A stretch of 64,000 nt of DNA from Sympetrum striolatum (taxonomy: Eukaryota; Arthropoda; Insecta; Odonata; Libellulidae). Made by a program: the position numbers and the translations under genes. The notes under the pieces are model-generated. The model was given only the letters and a program-made list of their open reading frames with translations, was not told the DNA's origin and ran no database searches. The stretch is from positions 52,894,939-52,958,938 of the forward strand of contig OX388351.1 of the NCBI GenBank assembly GCA_947579665.1. Direction: 5' to 3'. Positions 24,221 through 38,229 of this stretch are shown piece after piece. Each line of letters starts with the position of its first letter. The stretch's first letter is position 1.

Positions 24221-27200
24221 CAATTTTTAAAATGTATTCTTTCAATTTAAATGATTTTTAAGTCAGTAACGTCAAATCTGCAAATTTCGAGGAGTATTGT
24301 TTGTAAAATTTATCCTTTCTTATTATTTTTTGTTCTTTCCTTTTTGTATTGGGTAAATTTTGCATCTCTAATATAATTCCTCGCTTCTATTCTACTGAAT
24401 AATATTTATTTGATTAATTTTATTCGGACCTGCAAATTAAAAACTTATTTTTATACGTGAGATCAGGTCGTGCTTGTTAGGAGCTACATTTCATATCCGA
24501 GCCTTTCGACCAGAAAAAATTCCATAACTGCTTGTGGTCCAGCGAAAGCGTTCGGAACTTTAGCAGCGGACGAACTTCGACTCAACCGCATGAAATACCG
24601 AATGTCTCATTCTTAACGCTGCGGTTGTCGTGATAAGTCACTTGTGAAATTTGGAGTATCAGTATCTTAATCGAATATGAATATGTTTGAAATTTTTGGG
24701 ACTAACTTTTCCTTTTTGATGTACCGCAGGAAATCGTGGTCGATTTCGTTTTAGCTGCATGCCTTCTTATGCAAGATGTTTCCCGTGATACGGGTAGATA
24801 ACATAGGCATGTAGGAAGGCAGCAAGTACCATTTTGGTTTTTAAGAGAGAATTTATCGCTACTAAAATAATAAAATCGAACTTTAGTGGCCTAAGCTCAA
24901 ATGGTATAACATAAAAATCGTTCGCAAGAAGACTAATTCAGACGCAAGGTAAACGATCATTTGTATTATATTTAGTTGTAGCAATTAGCCAGATAGGGAA
25001 ACCAACTTATTTAAAAACGCGTATTGGTTACAGGAAATGACAGAAAGCCGCTCTGCACTTTCAGAATACCCATATGAGGTCTAAACACCGCAGGTTACCT
25101 ACCTGTGCATGATATCATATAAAGACAAGGAGTACAATATTATTCTAATGCTTTGTAAAACCTTTTGTCATTTGGAATACTCCTCTTAATTAAGGGGAGA
25201 TTACAGTAGTAGTAAATTCACTGCTGCGGAAGTAATGTGGGAGAAATGAATTCGAACTTACGGGTAGAGAATAATCATATCTAAGAGAGGATGTTTGGTC
25301 GAATTATCCTTAGGCTAAATATAGTAACGTAGCTAGATAAAAGCGAGGGAAATAATTAGGATGAATGAGGAAGAAATAATGAAAAGATGTCTAATGATCG
25401 GTTTGAATGTGATGAGGGAATCTCTAATGACCCCTCTTGATATTCATTCGTCCAGAAGCAATCGATTCAGCCTCAAGATGCCACCATTCATTTCGTGGCT
25501 AATTTTTCGGCACTAATTCGTTTCGAGACATGCACGCATTAAGCGGAATCGATAGCCAATGAGACTTGATTGCTTAATAAGATTTAAATTGGGGGGTCCA
25601 AGCGTGAATGAGTCGGTTCGCAAGGGATTTCCGAGATGGACGCATTTGAATTTGGAAATTTCTTTAATTGACGGCTAGGGTTGCAAAGTCCTCGGAAATA
25701 CTACAGGAATTAAAATCTGATTATGATAAGCGTTCGTTGTCTTGCATATTGAAGGCTCATCTCGATATCTCTGCCGTCAATCTTCTTGAGGTAATTCATC
25801 AAGAAATGTGCATGGGGGTGTACAGAATTCCACAGTGACGTTGTCCAGCAAAAGCGAGCAAATCATATTAGAATAATGTATAAAGCATTCGATTGTTCTG
25901 AAGACCAATTCACTGCATAGGTTACAACCAAAATCCCCTTCAAAATGATTGGTGGTTACTCTCTAACTTTTCTCTCAAACTCTGTTGCTCATTTTTCTTC
26001 GTAACCGATTTTATACGCTATATTTGTAGTTAAATTTAAAAGTCTTCATTTCTAATTTGTATATATTCCTCAAGGATATCACTCATCGTGAATTCTGTGA
26101 TGGGAATACGTTGTTAACTTTTCTGATTTAGACAACGAAAAATATATTTACAATGTGCAAATTCTCCATTACCAATCTTGGATCAATTATGATATAAGCA
26201 TCTGTAGTAATATCTTGAAACAGGAAATACGAACGATGTTTTGATATACCAATGTGAGATAGCCTATAACCAAAGTTTATTCTAGGTTTAATTGCAAGAA
26301 GATTTATCGTAGGTCAATTATATTAACAGTAGTAAATTATGCTTACCTTAATGTATTTACACAAATTCAACGAAACTATATCAATCCTAGATAAATACAA
26401 AAACGTAAGGAAAAATAATTGTCGAAAGGTAAGTCTTTCCACTAGTCCGGTTAATTTGGAATGTTTCTTTATCACAAAACGTTTATTCTAATTAACTAGC
26501 TCATTCGTATAAAATTTAGCTGACTAATAGTGATATATTTTTTTATGTGGAATCCTTTATGATTTGCATGCAAAGGTCGCACAATATATAGCCATTCTTT
26601 TTCGGAAGATAGCATAGAATAATAATGAGGTTGAATTTTATTGGATCCTTCTCTTTATCATATCTTCTTTCCTTTTTCTCTTTCGTCCTCTTCCTTTTTA
26701 TCTTTTTGAGATATTGTCACGGTCATCGCTGCGTATTAAGTTTCTCCAAATTGCTCCCTTTTAGTACAGCTATAAAAACGAACCTCAAAATTCTGATAGA
26801 TTTTTGTGCCCTTGAATCAGATAACGTGTCTTTCAGCAGTTTGCCGCCCCTGAACGTAAAGAAATTTCCAAATAAGCCCTACGCTTTTGAAGTATGAATC
26901 ATCTTGATGATTAAAGCCTTAGAAAGCAATGTATATGATGATTTGTATAGACTGCTATCACGTGTACAATGTTTTCATGTATGTGTTTCCTACCTATTGC
27001 CTTATATGAACGATTTATTTATATTAATAAAGATGGAAAACTTCGGATATAATTTCTTCCTCTTTGTATTATAATTCTATCGTTATTTTTATCTTTAATA
27101 AATTCATATTTCTCTTTGCATAATATAGTGGGGGCTTCAAAATATTTTAATCTGAAATACCTGTTAACTATAACTACATTTATAGTACATCATTGTTTTA

Positions 27201-27649
27201 GCATATTTATCTTCCGTTACTATGCCGTATAATTATCTGAGTGCATAAAATGGTACAGGTAAAAAAAGTAAAAAAGTGGATCTTCCCATATTATATCTTT
27301 ATGTCTATTATATGAAATTTATTTTATTGGATGCGGTTCAGTTTCATTATAATTTGATAATACGTGATTTATACCGCAAAGTAAAGTTATTAATTAAAAA
27401 TAAAACAGTAAGTTACTCAAGTAAAACGAGGAAGTTATAAAATATCTTGAAGTAATTATTTTAAATTAGCTACGCTGCATCATATTCCGTGATAAACAAC
27501 AGTTTCGTGATATAAATTGATTCGTGGAGTAAACAATAAATAAATGCATTTATACAATTAAATAGTATAATCATAATAATCATATTTAAATTATATACGC
27601 ATTCATACTTATAACTACGGTCACCTAGGAGATTGATCGAGCAATACCG
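24221..27649. other. Non-coding DNA, nothing recognised
   Basis: AT-rich throughout, with no tRNA-like motif, exon-like block or terminal repeat found on either strand. A 90-codon frame at 26625-26897 (+) starts with a hydrophobic Leu/Phe/Ser run that follows from a pyrimidine-rich tract, and no family was recognised. Confidence 0.45.
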
Positions 27650-28400
27650 TGGCTAGAACTTCTCGCGATTACAGAAACAGAATGATGCGGGGAAACGTTA
27701 AGATGGTGAAAGATTAAAAAGAGTCGGAGTGAGTCCGCATTGAATCTTAGAGAGATTATAATAGCGGTGGCAATGAGAGCAAAAGGAAGTGGACTGACTG
27801 ATCGCCCTTTCCTGCTCGAAGCCTTTTACACGGCACTCACTCCCCCCCTTTTACCTCATCCCCCTTCGCCTCACCCCCACTTTCGCCTCACCCCCTTCTC
27901 GCCATCGAGCCAAACTGCCCGCCCCAGAGGTGGCATTGCCGCCTTTCTCACGGTCCGAAGCAACAGGTGGGAGCCGGTGTTTCTCCCCCACCCCTGCCCT
28001 CCCTCCCTCCCCCACCTCCTCCTCCCCCACCTCCTCCTCCCCCATCCCCTTAATACGCACGCACACCCCTCCCGGCGAGGGTGGGGATAATTTTTTGCGC
28101 ATCTCCCACTAATTGTCGTTTCACGGCTCATCCAGTTCGTGGTTTTCTTTTTGTCAGCCCTTATCCTCCGAAGCTTCGGTCGCTTCCAAGTTTTCTCGAA
28201 ATCTTTCGAGATTGTTTGTTGAGAGCCTTCCTCGGTTGTCCGTGGTTATGATGGGAAAATCTGGTCCGTTTGCAGGCGTGGGGGTTTTGGACCGTGAAAA
28301 AGCGTTCGGAATCCAGTGGTGCGCCGGCGATGGATTAATTCGTTCCGGAGTCACGTTCGTTAGCCAAAATCTTCTTTAGCTGAAACGTAGTGCACCGAAT
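27650..28400. other. GC-rich islet with polypyrimidine tracts
   Basis: The most GC-rich block of the middle of the window. Its left half (27841-28060) is C/T-dominated with partly repeated units such as TTCGCCTCACCCCC and CCCCACCTCCTCCT. Its right half (28110-28380) is CpG-rich. The open frames on both strands give low-complexity Pro/Ser or Gly/Arg proteins, best explained by composition. Confidence 0.5.
27985..28049 (-). other. G-quadruplex motif on the minus strand
   Basis: The plus strand has runs of 3-5 C at 27985-27989, 27991-27994, 27997-27999, 28001-28003, 28005-28007 and 28009-28013, with loops of one or two bases, then further runs at 28024-28028, 28039-28043 and 28046-28049. The minus strand therefore carries more than four G-tracts with very short loops, which favours a stable quadruplex. 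Confidence 0.75.
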
Positions 28401-31380
28401 CCGAAAATAAGCACAACCGTTGCCAAAAGGTTTCATAATCATAATGTATAATAAAACGAACTGGACTTCTATCTTCAACATGAAACATGTTTATAATCAC
28501 ATACATAAAGTGACTGCAATGGACTACATTTTAGGTAAAAACATCTTCTGAAGCTAAAATATCATTAGAGAAATATTTATTTATATTCAATTTCCTTTTG
28601 AATTATCATCTTTTTCTTGCTGAAACGTAGCGGTTAAAATGCCATCTGCAAGAATGTATTTATGTAAATTGTTTACGTCAACTTGCCTTAAATGCGTAGC
28701 TAGTTTAGTTACTGGCTAGTCAAGGTATCACTTTGTCGCGCGATTGATAGCAATGCGTGAATTGATATTTCTTTCGAATTGGCTGTAGTCCAACAGTTTC
28801 GAAAGAAGAAATTACTCGTCAGCAAATGATAGAGCTAGGGATTGATTATAGGTTTCATACTTATATAGGAATTTTGCATTCCACTTACGGTTATATCATG
28901 TAGCTCATTTTTCACCATGTCTCAGCATATAAATCATTATAATTGAAACTTCTTGTGTGGTACAAAGCTATGCTATGTTCTCTTTTTTCATATCGCAAAT
29001 AAAATCCGATATTTCAGGAGAGTTGTAACGGTCCGAACTACGATACTCGTATTTTATGTAGACTATCCGTTAGTGGAATGAAACCATAAATTTAAAGAGT
29101 GGAAGATTTGGGTTTACGTTTTCCTATAAGCTGTGAGCGAATATATAATGCCACTTTGTGCTAACAAAGGCGTAGTTCCTCCATTAAAATATCTTCCTTA
29201 GCCTATGTAATAATTATAACTTCTCTAATGGAAACATACCATTTACATCCATTTCATTAAGTATTGCTATTTACCTTTTTTAACACGCCTTTCCTTAACC
29301 GGAAAAATACGATTATCCGGGTTTTTAACCAATGACCTTTTGGTCGCGCCGGTTGGAGAATATAGAGGATACATTTCCCGAAAAAGGAAGTTATCATGTC
29401 TTCATGCCCTGTAGAACGACTAGTGAATAAATATACGCAATCTAATAGCACTAGGTGCCAATAGCGATCTTAAGTGGACCATTAACCGGTAGGTGTTTAT
29501 ATTCTCCGATTACTCACGTATACCGTAACATGGTTTCCAGCTCCATCCTTCCGTCTGCTCATAATTTATCTCTCCGTTTGATAATCCTCTGCCATTTCCT
29601 CTGCCCCCATGACCTCAGATCATTCCTCGGCCAGTAGGTGGGGCGGAAGAACCCGAATCCAGCGCTCTTTTTTTTCGTGACCACATCCTCTTTAATTCAT
29701 TCTAGTAAGGGCATCCTCTGGACCCCGAACGCCCACTCGGCTGTTTCATTCACGTAAGATCGCGTCCGTTGGAGCGGGAAGTGCTCGTAGCGGTCAGGCC
29801 ACGCTTCCCCCGGACTTTTCGAAAGGAATCGAAATGTAAATGTGGGTCAGGCGTGTCCGATTATTATTTTTAGCCGCGCGAGCCGTAAAATACCGTCACA
29901 GCGATTATTTAAATCTGAACTCTGGACCCAATGCGGAAATGGAAGGATTGTATCGATGTTTTGTAGCCAGCGGATTGGCAGGAACGTAATGCTGGAAGAG
30001 GTTTTAAGGATTGAAAATTTTCTGAGGAGATATTGTTTTACTCATGGGAAGAATCGATCTTCCGGGATTCGTCCTCGATTAAATTTCTTGTCTCGGCGTC
30101 TATGATTTCCATAACATGTTTCGTTGTGTAACAGGAAGCTAAATTCTATCGTTTGGAACAATCTATTTATATTCACTGTATTTTAGTGTGGTTATTTTTC
30201 AATTTATTGTTTACCTGACTTGTTATTTACAAGACCCATGGTTTTGGTCTTCAAATGTTGGTATGCCCATCAAATAAGTCAATTAGCAAGCCAACAATTA
30301 AATTTATACAAGTCCGCAATACACAGACAACCAGATTAGCCCGGGTTCTATGTGATTGTAGTGAGGTACTGTGTAAATTTAATTGTTAGTTTTGCTAATT
30401 TACTATATTTAACTAAGTAATTTTCTAATTTAGCTGTATAAAAGAGAGAGAATGCGCTAACTTTGAATATATAAGAGTTTACTTGTATATAAGTATAATA
30501 AATTTTCATGAAGGGGAATTATTTAAAAAATTGCTACAAAATTATCACTTAAGCACGCTAAAACGAATTAATGTATGCATATAACGAATTAACAGAGAAA
30601 TGTAATCATTGAGCTAATCAGAAATATTTCAATTTTCCAGGTACGATAACAACTGACCATAGTCTGACTTAGATATGCTCCTTCATTTCCTATAATATAT
30701 CGATTGTGTATGTATATCACTCGAATCTCGACATTTGTATCGTAGATAGATATCAATATAGTAATGCAGATATTTCTATCTCCAATGACTAAAAATTTAC
30801 TATCGACACAGCATTCAATCCAAGGTTCAATTTCTGTGTGGATTTGTAGGTCTTAAAATAGAAATCGTTCCTTCCGTTGCATTCGTAATTGAATTATGCT
30901 TCTTAAAGTCTGGGAATGAATCACACGGGGATAAATGCAGTTATTTATTTGTTTTTTCTTCTATCTGAGTTGCGACACGGATGTGTCTAGTATATGTCGG
31001 TTTCTCCGGAAACGGGCGCGAAAGTGAACGGAACCGAGGGAAACTTTCAATTTCGAGTAATGTAACGAGAGGCGGTTTTTTCCTTCCTCTAACGCGATTT
31101 ACGACCATTCAAGAATTCTGCTTGTTAGAAAAGAGTTTACGGGACGATAATGAACGCTGACAAAAAAAGATTAGAAAATTAAGCGAGGGAACGAGAGCTA
31201 GTGATTATCCATTTAGTCTACTGAACAGAAACGGAGTTAAATTTAGGTAAATCTAATGAAGAAGAATTTCTCTATTATTATGTACTTCGCAATGCTTCGA
31301 AACATGCTGTTGTTGGACTATTATGCGTGAGAAATATAGATATGAAAGGGACTACCAGAAATACACATGTCTTAATGAGA
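28401..31380. other. Non-coding DNA with a modest GC-rich patch at about 29580-30110
   Basis: AT-rich sequence. The patch at 29580-30110 is richer in CpG, and an 87-codon frame at 29842-30105 has no recognisable domain. No repeats with clear ends were found. Confidence 0.45.
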
Positions 31381-31387
31381 AAAAGTC

Positions 31388-31455
31388 CCAATTGCCAGGA
31401 CTCGAACCCAGGACTATCGTTTTTATAGTACGATTTAACCATTCCGAAGAAGATT
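31388..31455 (-). pseudogene. tRNA-like motif (SINE head relic)
   Basis: On the minus strand a B-box GGTTCGAGTCC lies in a T-arm-like hairpin (plus coordinates CCAGG 31395-31399, loop 31400-31406, CCCAG 31407-31411). Upstream on that strand is CGGAATGGTTAAATCG, a weak A-box-like stretch. The core CTGGGTTCGA(G/T)TCCTGG is shared with the motif at 49073-49089, suggesting one SINE family. Confidence 0.4.
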
Positions 31456-34136
31456 TAAGAATTATTAACCAAGAGCTAAAGGAAATGCAATACCAATCCA
31501 ACAATCTGTAGATTATTATAAACATCGAAATTTGTAATTGCGTGTATTACATTGCCTCCTCAATGAGAAATTGGTTGATTAACAGTTAAATATTCGAATA
31601 TGAAATAGTAACCATCCTCTCATCGATTGTAGAAATTAATGGGTGTAGTTCTTAGTATAATACAAGAATGCATTTTGTTTAATTTCATTCTTCTTACTTT
31701 AAGAAGAAAATAAAAAGTTATTTTACAGATTGAAAATTCTTATGTAGCAGGCAACCTTGGGTATCTTCCCAATTATTCCCCCAAGTATTTTCCCATTAAA
31801 GCAACTATAAAAATATAACAAAATTATCTCTTATATTAGCGTGTTATATTCTGCGTTTAAATAGTGAGAAAGTGGAGAAAACTTGAATAATTGTTTTTTA
31901 TTACTATTTATTTTTAATTGAGAATTGTATCACTTGAATTTATAGTAACTGTGGTTGAGTTATACTATCATTAGATAAAACTATCGTATTTCTCGAATAA
32001 GTAGGAAAAATGTCTAAAACTTATTTCATAGGTCATTTGCTTGGTAAGTAAAAAGGAACAATTTTGTGTCGATCATATTCCATTGCTCGATATAAAATTA
32101 CCCTCACTTCCTTCACTCAAAACTTTCAAGTTTTTTCCACTCTGCGACTTAAAAGTTGACGTATCGGCCCGTAACCGAAATAAGATTTATTGAAACAGCT
32201 TCGATTGGACAAAAGGTGAAAAGCGCTATTGTCCGAAACGAGAGACTCTCTCTTATACTGTCTCGGAGAAAGCCCCATTTGACCCTAGACGATGAAATCT
32301 TTTCCCGCCAGCGCAGCGATCTTTCGGCGCCTAAGTAAAACCGCGGGGCATTCTGGTCCACACCGGATGTGGATGGGGGATGGTGAAATGGGGAAAGGGG
32401 TGGTTCTGATTGAACGGGGAGCGCCACACTCTTTTCTTTTCCCTATTTCAATTCACCTCCATGTCATTTTTTGCCCTAGCGTTCCGCCAATATGGCGTTT
32501 GTGAAAGCGAACGTTGCTCGCTTTTTATACTAAGATTCGGAGTAATCGAGTTTGGGCGTTTCTCCGAAGTAGAAATAATCCAACGCGATGTCTCCGATTG
32601 TTTTCTTTCTTTGCCAATCCAGTTTCTTGCGAAGTTTATGCGTTTAAACGGGGATCAGGAGAGGGTTTATCTGATGGAAGTTTCTGAAATATACCGACTG
32701 AGTTTCAAAACATGAAAATATGTACCATGAAGGAGCCCCTTTAAAAACCAGCGAAGATGTGGCTGTACCTCCCCTCATCTATTTTAAGCATAAATCTATT
32801 TTGCTTTTTTCCTTATTAACAATTAATAATTATTTAATAACTCATTTACTGATTTCTATACCCATTAAAAATTGTTTATCCTAAGAATGCTTCATAAGAT
32901 CCAAAAAAAAAACTTTTATATTCCTAAATGGCTGAAGAATACTATTATCACCTTTATTTAACCCTTACTTAGTTAATGTAGAGAGTGTTTGTAGGTTTAA
33001 TCGAAAATACTCGATCCAGTTGGGGTATTAAATTCATACATGAAGAGTTCATAACATCAATATGTTCATATATATCATTGCAGATTTTTAAGAGTCGATC
33101 TCTATGCCTTGATTTTGGTATTTCGTGGTTTTCGGATGGAGGGGTATTAATGCTCTACAATTTAGGTAAAAAATTGCTGAAGTCAAAAAAATCGTAGATT
33201 TACTACAGAATTAAGTATAACACGGGTTCAATGACAGGCTGTATTGCAAGAACTTCCTGGCTTGAGACTATTACAATAGAATGAATATTTCTTTGAATAA
33301 CAAGTACGAAACGACAGGATGTGGAAGGGGTGTCGACAAGGAGTGAAGGCGATGGAGAGGGAAAGTTTAAACAGTGAAAGTTCGGGTTTACAATTGTGGA
33401 GCGGAGAGGAAGTGCGATTATTGATAACTTTCGTCCGAGTAGGTCCTTCGTTTTCTGGATCACTTTCCAAGAAATAATACAGATAGCAGCTTGGGACGAA
33501 ATATTACCACCTGTGTTATGTTTAGATGAATTTCAATGATATGTAAAGCTTTAATATGACGATTCATTTATTAATTAGAAAAATCACTTGTTACTTTAAC
33601 GTTTAACAATACTTAGGTAGGTTAATACTCTAAACTGTTAGAAAATATGTTTATTAGAAATTGTTTGAAAATTAGGCACGAAAAATGTATTTTGTTACAA
33701 TTTAAAGGTATTCGATTGCTAATTGTAATTTCGTAAAATATGAAAATTACTTCTGAATGGAACCTTATCTATTTCATTACGATTTAAAGACATTTTGCAA
33801 AACATAGATATCGCTTTATACTTAAAAAGTGGAAACGAAGGCTTACACGGAATTACTAATGATATAAGATATTTCTGTAAGGCACAATATAGTTAGTTGA
33901 TTATCCTATAAGACGTTAAATCCGCTTATATTCTCGTATGAATTCAACGGATCGCAAATTTTGGAATGTGAATTAATTAACCTTGGAAGAGTATCATCAC
34001 TATTAGTGATATTTAACCCTTGTATATCCCATATTTTGTTGATTGAGCTAGGAGAAACAGTATAGACTGAGAGAGATACAACATCCACCACCCCTGTTAC
34101 ATTCTTGTATATGTGGGGTTGCGTTAAACTCTTATT
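31456..34136. other. Non-coding DNA with a GC-rich islet at about 32150-32700
   Basis: The islet has several overlapping short frames on both strands and clustered CpGs, with no recognisable protein. The remaining sequence is AT-rich and shows nothing. Confidence 0.4.
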
Positions 34137-34752
34137 ATGAATACTGTTATTCGCGAGTACCGCCTCCATCCGCCCTTAGCGCTCCTCCCAACCCCATCTC
34201 GCCACTTCTGCGAATCCCTTTTTGAACTTGTGCCAGAGCCCTTAAAAAAACCCTTGATTTCCACCTTCCCTCCCCTTTTTACTATGTCCTTGTTCCGCCC
34301 CTCCAATCTCACTTCATTCACCCCATACGCCCCCCCACCCCTACATCCTCCAGAATGGGGATCGCAGGAAGCGAAACCTGTATCTCGCAGGTTATTAAGA
34401 TGGTGGGGGGAGTTTTGCTTTGGGGATGGGCTGAGAAATGGGGGTGAGGCTGGAGTACGATTATCTCCCTGTCTATTTGTCTATTTCTCCTTGCTCCATT
34501 CACTCCATCCTCGACGTTTTTGCCGCATTTGACCTCTCGTCTTATCTATGTTTTTATGCCTGCATCCGTTTAGCCCGTGAGTTTGTTAGGAGAAGAGGTG
34601 ATAGTTCAGGTTGGAAATACACGGGAGTTGGTTTTCCGCGTACCATAAAAGGGTGGGAGAGGAGTTGTTATAAAAGCTGTGTCTTTCCATCGGTGGCTGA
34701 TGAAGGCTTCTTCTTTAGCGCATCCGGATGGTTCTTCCTAAGTGGAGATTAA
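34137..34752. other. GC-rich islet, no gene recognised
   Basis: Frames of 131 codons at 34137-34532 and 104 codons at 34438-34752, both plus strand, overlap each other and give Pro/Ser/Leu-rich products without domains. The first half is C-rich (CCTCCCAACCCC, CCCCCCACCCC), so scarcity of stop codons explains the frames. Confidence 0.4.
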
Positions 34753-35040
34753 AGGGAAATTTGACGATTTTTAAAGTCTGTTTATTAAAGTTTTGAAGTC
34801 AAATTACATGATGATAATCCAAATCTTTATTAACAAAATATATTTTTAAAGCGGCAAAAAAATATTTTTCTTCTACTCATAAAAGTTATTTTGTTGCCAT
34901 TCCAGATTTTGTTTGTTCGTTCTGCCAAAGAGTTGAGGGTGTTTTAAGACGGTAGATCTGCACATTCTGAATCGAAATGTTGATTTAGAGATTTTGTTCA
35001 CGAATGAGTATTTCGAGGTCTACGATGGGTAGGGTGCATA

Positions 35041-35168
35041 TCATAATATTATAATAAAATTCACAGTCTCAGGCGTATTATTTCTATAATATTATAAATA
35101 TATAATGTATAATGTAATATATAATAAAATATAATAATATATAATATATATTTCTATAATATTATAAG
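35041..35168. repeat. AT-only low-complexity tract
   Basis: Dense TA/ATA/AATA repeats. TTTCTATAATATTATA occurs at both edges (from 35081 and from 35150), suggesting slippage or unequal exchange. Confidence 0.8.
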
Positions 35169-37711
35169 TTGGCGAAACAAGATCGATGTTGGAAAAATTC
35201 ATCTTAGCATCGTTAGATCAGCCACTTACTCCAAATCTTCCCTAGTTTGCTATTTCTGGATGTTGTCGGATAATATTCTTAAGTCAAATATCGCGCTAAA
35301 ATATTTTAGGTAAGTTAGATAATACTCTATCTCTCTCATAAATATATCTCTACAGTTAAATTAAGGATCTGATAAAGTGTCAAACAAAAATAATATTTTT
35401 TGATGTCAACTAGCTGCGGGTATTATTTGATTAATTTTACATCAAATTATCACGAGAAATCGAATTTCAAAATAATATCGATCTAATGGTTTTATTTTAT
35501 TTTTATTTATATATATTATATTCCAGAAACTTGTAAATATTTTATTGTATTATTGACCGTAGATGAACTTGTTTATGAGTACTGTTATCCAGTTCATAGC
35601 GACAGGATGTTCGTTAAGCTATAAATTATTTACATTGTGGTAACAACATAATGATGGACCACAAGCTAAATTATTACATATGGTATTCAAGTTATAAAAT
35701 TTGAAAATTAGGTTAATGAAAAAGTCGTAAATTTACCAATTTCCGCTGCTTTCTTTAAGATAATGTTCTTTTGTGTTTATAATTTCGATTTTTCCATAGT
35801 TTAGAAAGGGAAGAGTTCATAAAATAGTAGCTGTGGAGCGATATCCGGTTGAAATAAATTAATTTTGGCTCCTGTATCACGCTTTTGAATATTCATAAAT
35901 ATGTGTCATAAATGCCGTAATTTATGGCAACATATTACCGCTCTCCTCGTCTTTTTGTAGTTTCCGGTTTTATGATTTTATAGATCATTAAGTCTAATGA
36001 TTTTCTATCTAAAATAAAGCGTAAATGGCGATCAACTGTCATGGGCTATTTTCCTATTAGTTGAATTTTAATTCTTTTATCCTTATAGCTTCGTATGTGC
36101 ATATTCTCCTCCCCCCACTTTCCCCTCCATCTTTTCCTGTTGACCTCTTGTCTTTTTATTCAACCGGTGAGCAACGTGACGAGATCGACTCCTCATTTTT
36201 TTGCAGTAAAAGGTTAATTGGTCGTCATTTCCTCTCCAGATTTTTTTTCGCGTCAATCCCCTCAGTTACTATGGAAACACCCCAGTTATAAATGTCGTCG
36301 TAGCGTAGACTTTGCCGAAGAATTAATTCTATCTTTCTTTGCAGACTTGCAGATGCGATTATAAGAGTGGTAATCCGAGGATTATATAATAGCGCAAAGA
36401 ATGACTTCTAGCGGATATCTCGTTGCCCATTATCCTTCCAGAAAGAGCATCTGTTTCTAAACGGCTTTAAAATATAAATTTGAGTGTTTTCCCAGCTTGT
36501 TGTAATGTTCCCGATTAATAAAGATGAAAGGCGTTGTTTGTTTGGTGTTTTTTTAGTGGCTTTGTTTGTACTGTTTTTTGCTCGCGTTAACTGTTACGGG
36601 ATGTTAATCTCCTTCTTGAATCCAAATTAATTGTCTAGTCCATCCTGTGATCCATTTCCTGCTAGCCAGCTCAGCATTAGAGCAAAGGAGTAATTCTTTC
36701 CCACCTGTTCTTTTTTGCGTCTTAGAAAGTTCGCTAATTTCCCTTTAATCTATTTGGTACACATTGCGTAATTTAGCAATCAAAACAAATTTATTTATAA
36801 CACATTTAATTTACCTAGCATCAGGAAAGATGAACGGGTATTTTTAATTTAAAGTCATGGTCCATTTTTCTCCAATCAACTATGTAAGTTAATTATTTCA
36901 TCCGTTAGTACTTTCATTATTAAAATGGAAAACTTCAGGGTAGTTGAAACATTTGGCAAAGGATTATGGTGAAATGTAATCAAAATATTAATTTATAATT
37001 TGTAAATGCCTGTTATTTCACGTTCTAAAGAATATTGGAAGGTTTGGTCTCCAAAACATTTGGAGCTAATTTTATCATGTTTCGTTCCCCATTTATACCC
37101 ATTTCCTGTTGTAGTGCATAATTATACTTGCAATTTATAATACCACCTAGTGTCGCCAACCACCACCAGAGGTCCTTACTGTGGTAACCGACCCAACAAA
37201 GCTTTGTTATAGAGAATCCCTTATAGGAAATTACAAATATGTTGAGATTGAAATTTTACTTAGCGCAAGAAATCGTACGTTTTAACCTACGGTTTTAAAA
37301 GAAGTGAAAAATAGCGACATGACTATTATTTAACATAATTACATATTTTTTCTTAAGTAATAGCTTGGCAAATTTTCTTGAATAAATAAGTGAATGGGCG
37401 TACCTATTTTGAAATATTAAAAAATTTTAAGTTTCACACTGTCGTGAGGATAACGAGCGTACCTATATGATTTAAGGAGAAAGTATTAATATGAATTCCT
37501 ATAAGCACAGTCTGATGAGGTTATGGGTAACAAATGATTCCTACAACTAGCTCCTCTTAGTTTGCTTTATTCATACTGTTTTATGGGTGCTCATTTAAGA
37601 AATGACATGATTTGGATATCTGTGGCTAGTCTTCTTTATTAATAAATTTACAAGTTTGTCACGTTCATCTTTTTATGGTTCTCAGAAATCTTATCCTTAT
37701 GACATGTACTG
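35169..37711. other. Non-coding DNA, nothing recognised
   Basis: AT-rich, with a small pyrimidine-rich patch near 36100-36250. No exon-like segment, tRNA-like motif or element ends were seen. Confidence 0.5.
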
Positions 37712-38020
37712 TATTTACTCAAGTATAAGCTGAGTTTTTCAGCATTTTTTTTATTCTGAAAAAGCTTACTTATAAGTAATTTACAACACATTAAATTAGT
37801 ATATAATTTTTATAATTGAATAAATACTAAATAAAATTTAACTTACTGATTCCTGAATTAGTTTGAATTTATTGGAATCTATTTTTATTTCGAAATTTAC
37901 TAGTATCTGCTACATTTCCCATCCTAAGCTAATACTCGAGTAAATTAGTTTTCCCAGTTTTTCGTGATAAATTAGGCGCCTCAGCGTATATTCGGATTGG
38001 CTAATATACAAGTATATACG
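37712..38020 (+). repeat. Miniature interspersed element, copy B (TACTCAAGTATAAGC-type ends)
   Basis: Same family and orientation as 4434-4660. It begins GTATTTACTCAAGTATAAGC and continues through CTGAAAAAGC. After an AT-rich middle it shares the run CTGCTACATTTCCCATCCTA and then ACTCGAGTAAATTAGTTTTC with copy A, with a few substitutions. The right end is eroded (AATATACAAGTATATACG). Copy B is about 80 bases longer in the middle. No coding capacity. Confidence 0.5.
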
Positions 38021-38229
38021 TTCGACTTCTTTCTGTTAGCCATCCTCTACATTTTAAGCTAGTTAGAACTTTATAACTCAATTCTAAATTAGTTATACTT
38101 TTGTGTCCGAATTTTATGTTAATATGTTATAATTTGCTCTTTTTTGTACATTCTAGTTACTTTCTTTTTTTCATGTCTTATATAGCACTTTAATCTACTA
38201 CCATATTTAAATTTAGTTTTCTATGTGTA

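Noticed and set aside
21798..29332. Shared 15-base word CCGGGTTTTTAACCA at about 21798 and 29318
   Set aside because: A shared word of this length is expected about once or twice by chance in 64 kb, and the flanks do not align.
34137..34532. 131-codon plus frame in a GC-rich islet
   Set aside because: It overlaps other open frames on both strands, and the C-rich composition makes stop codons rare. The product has no domain.
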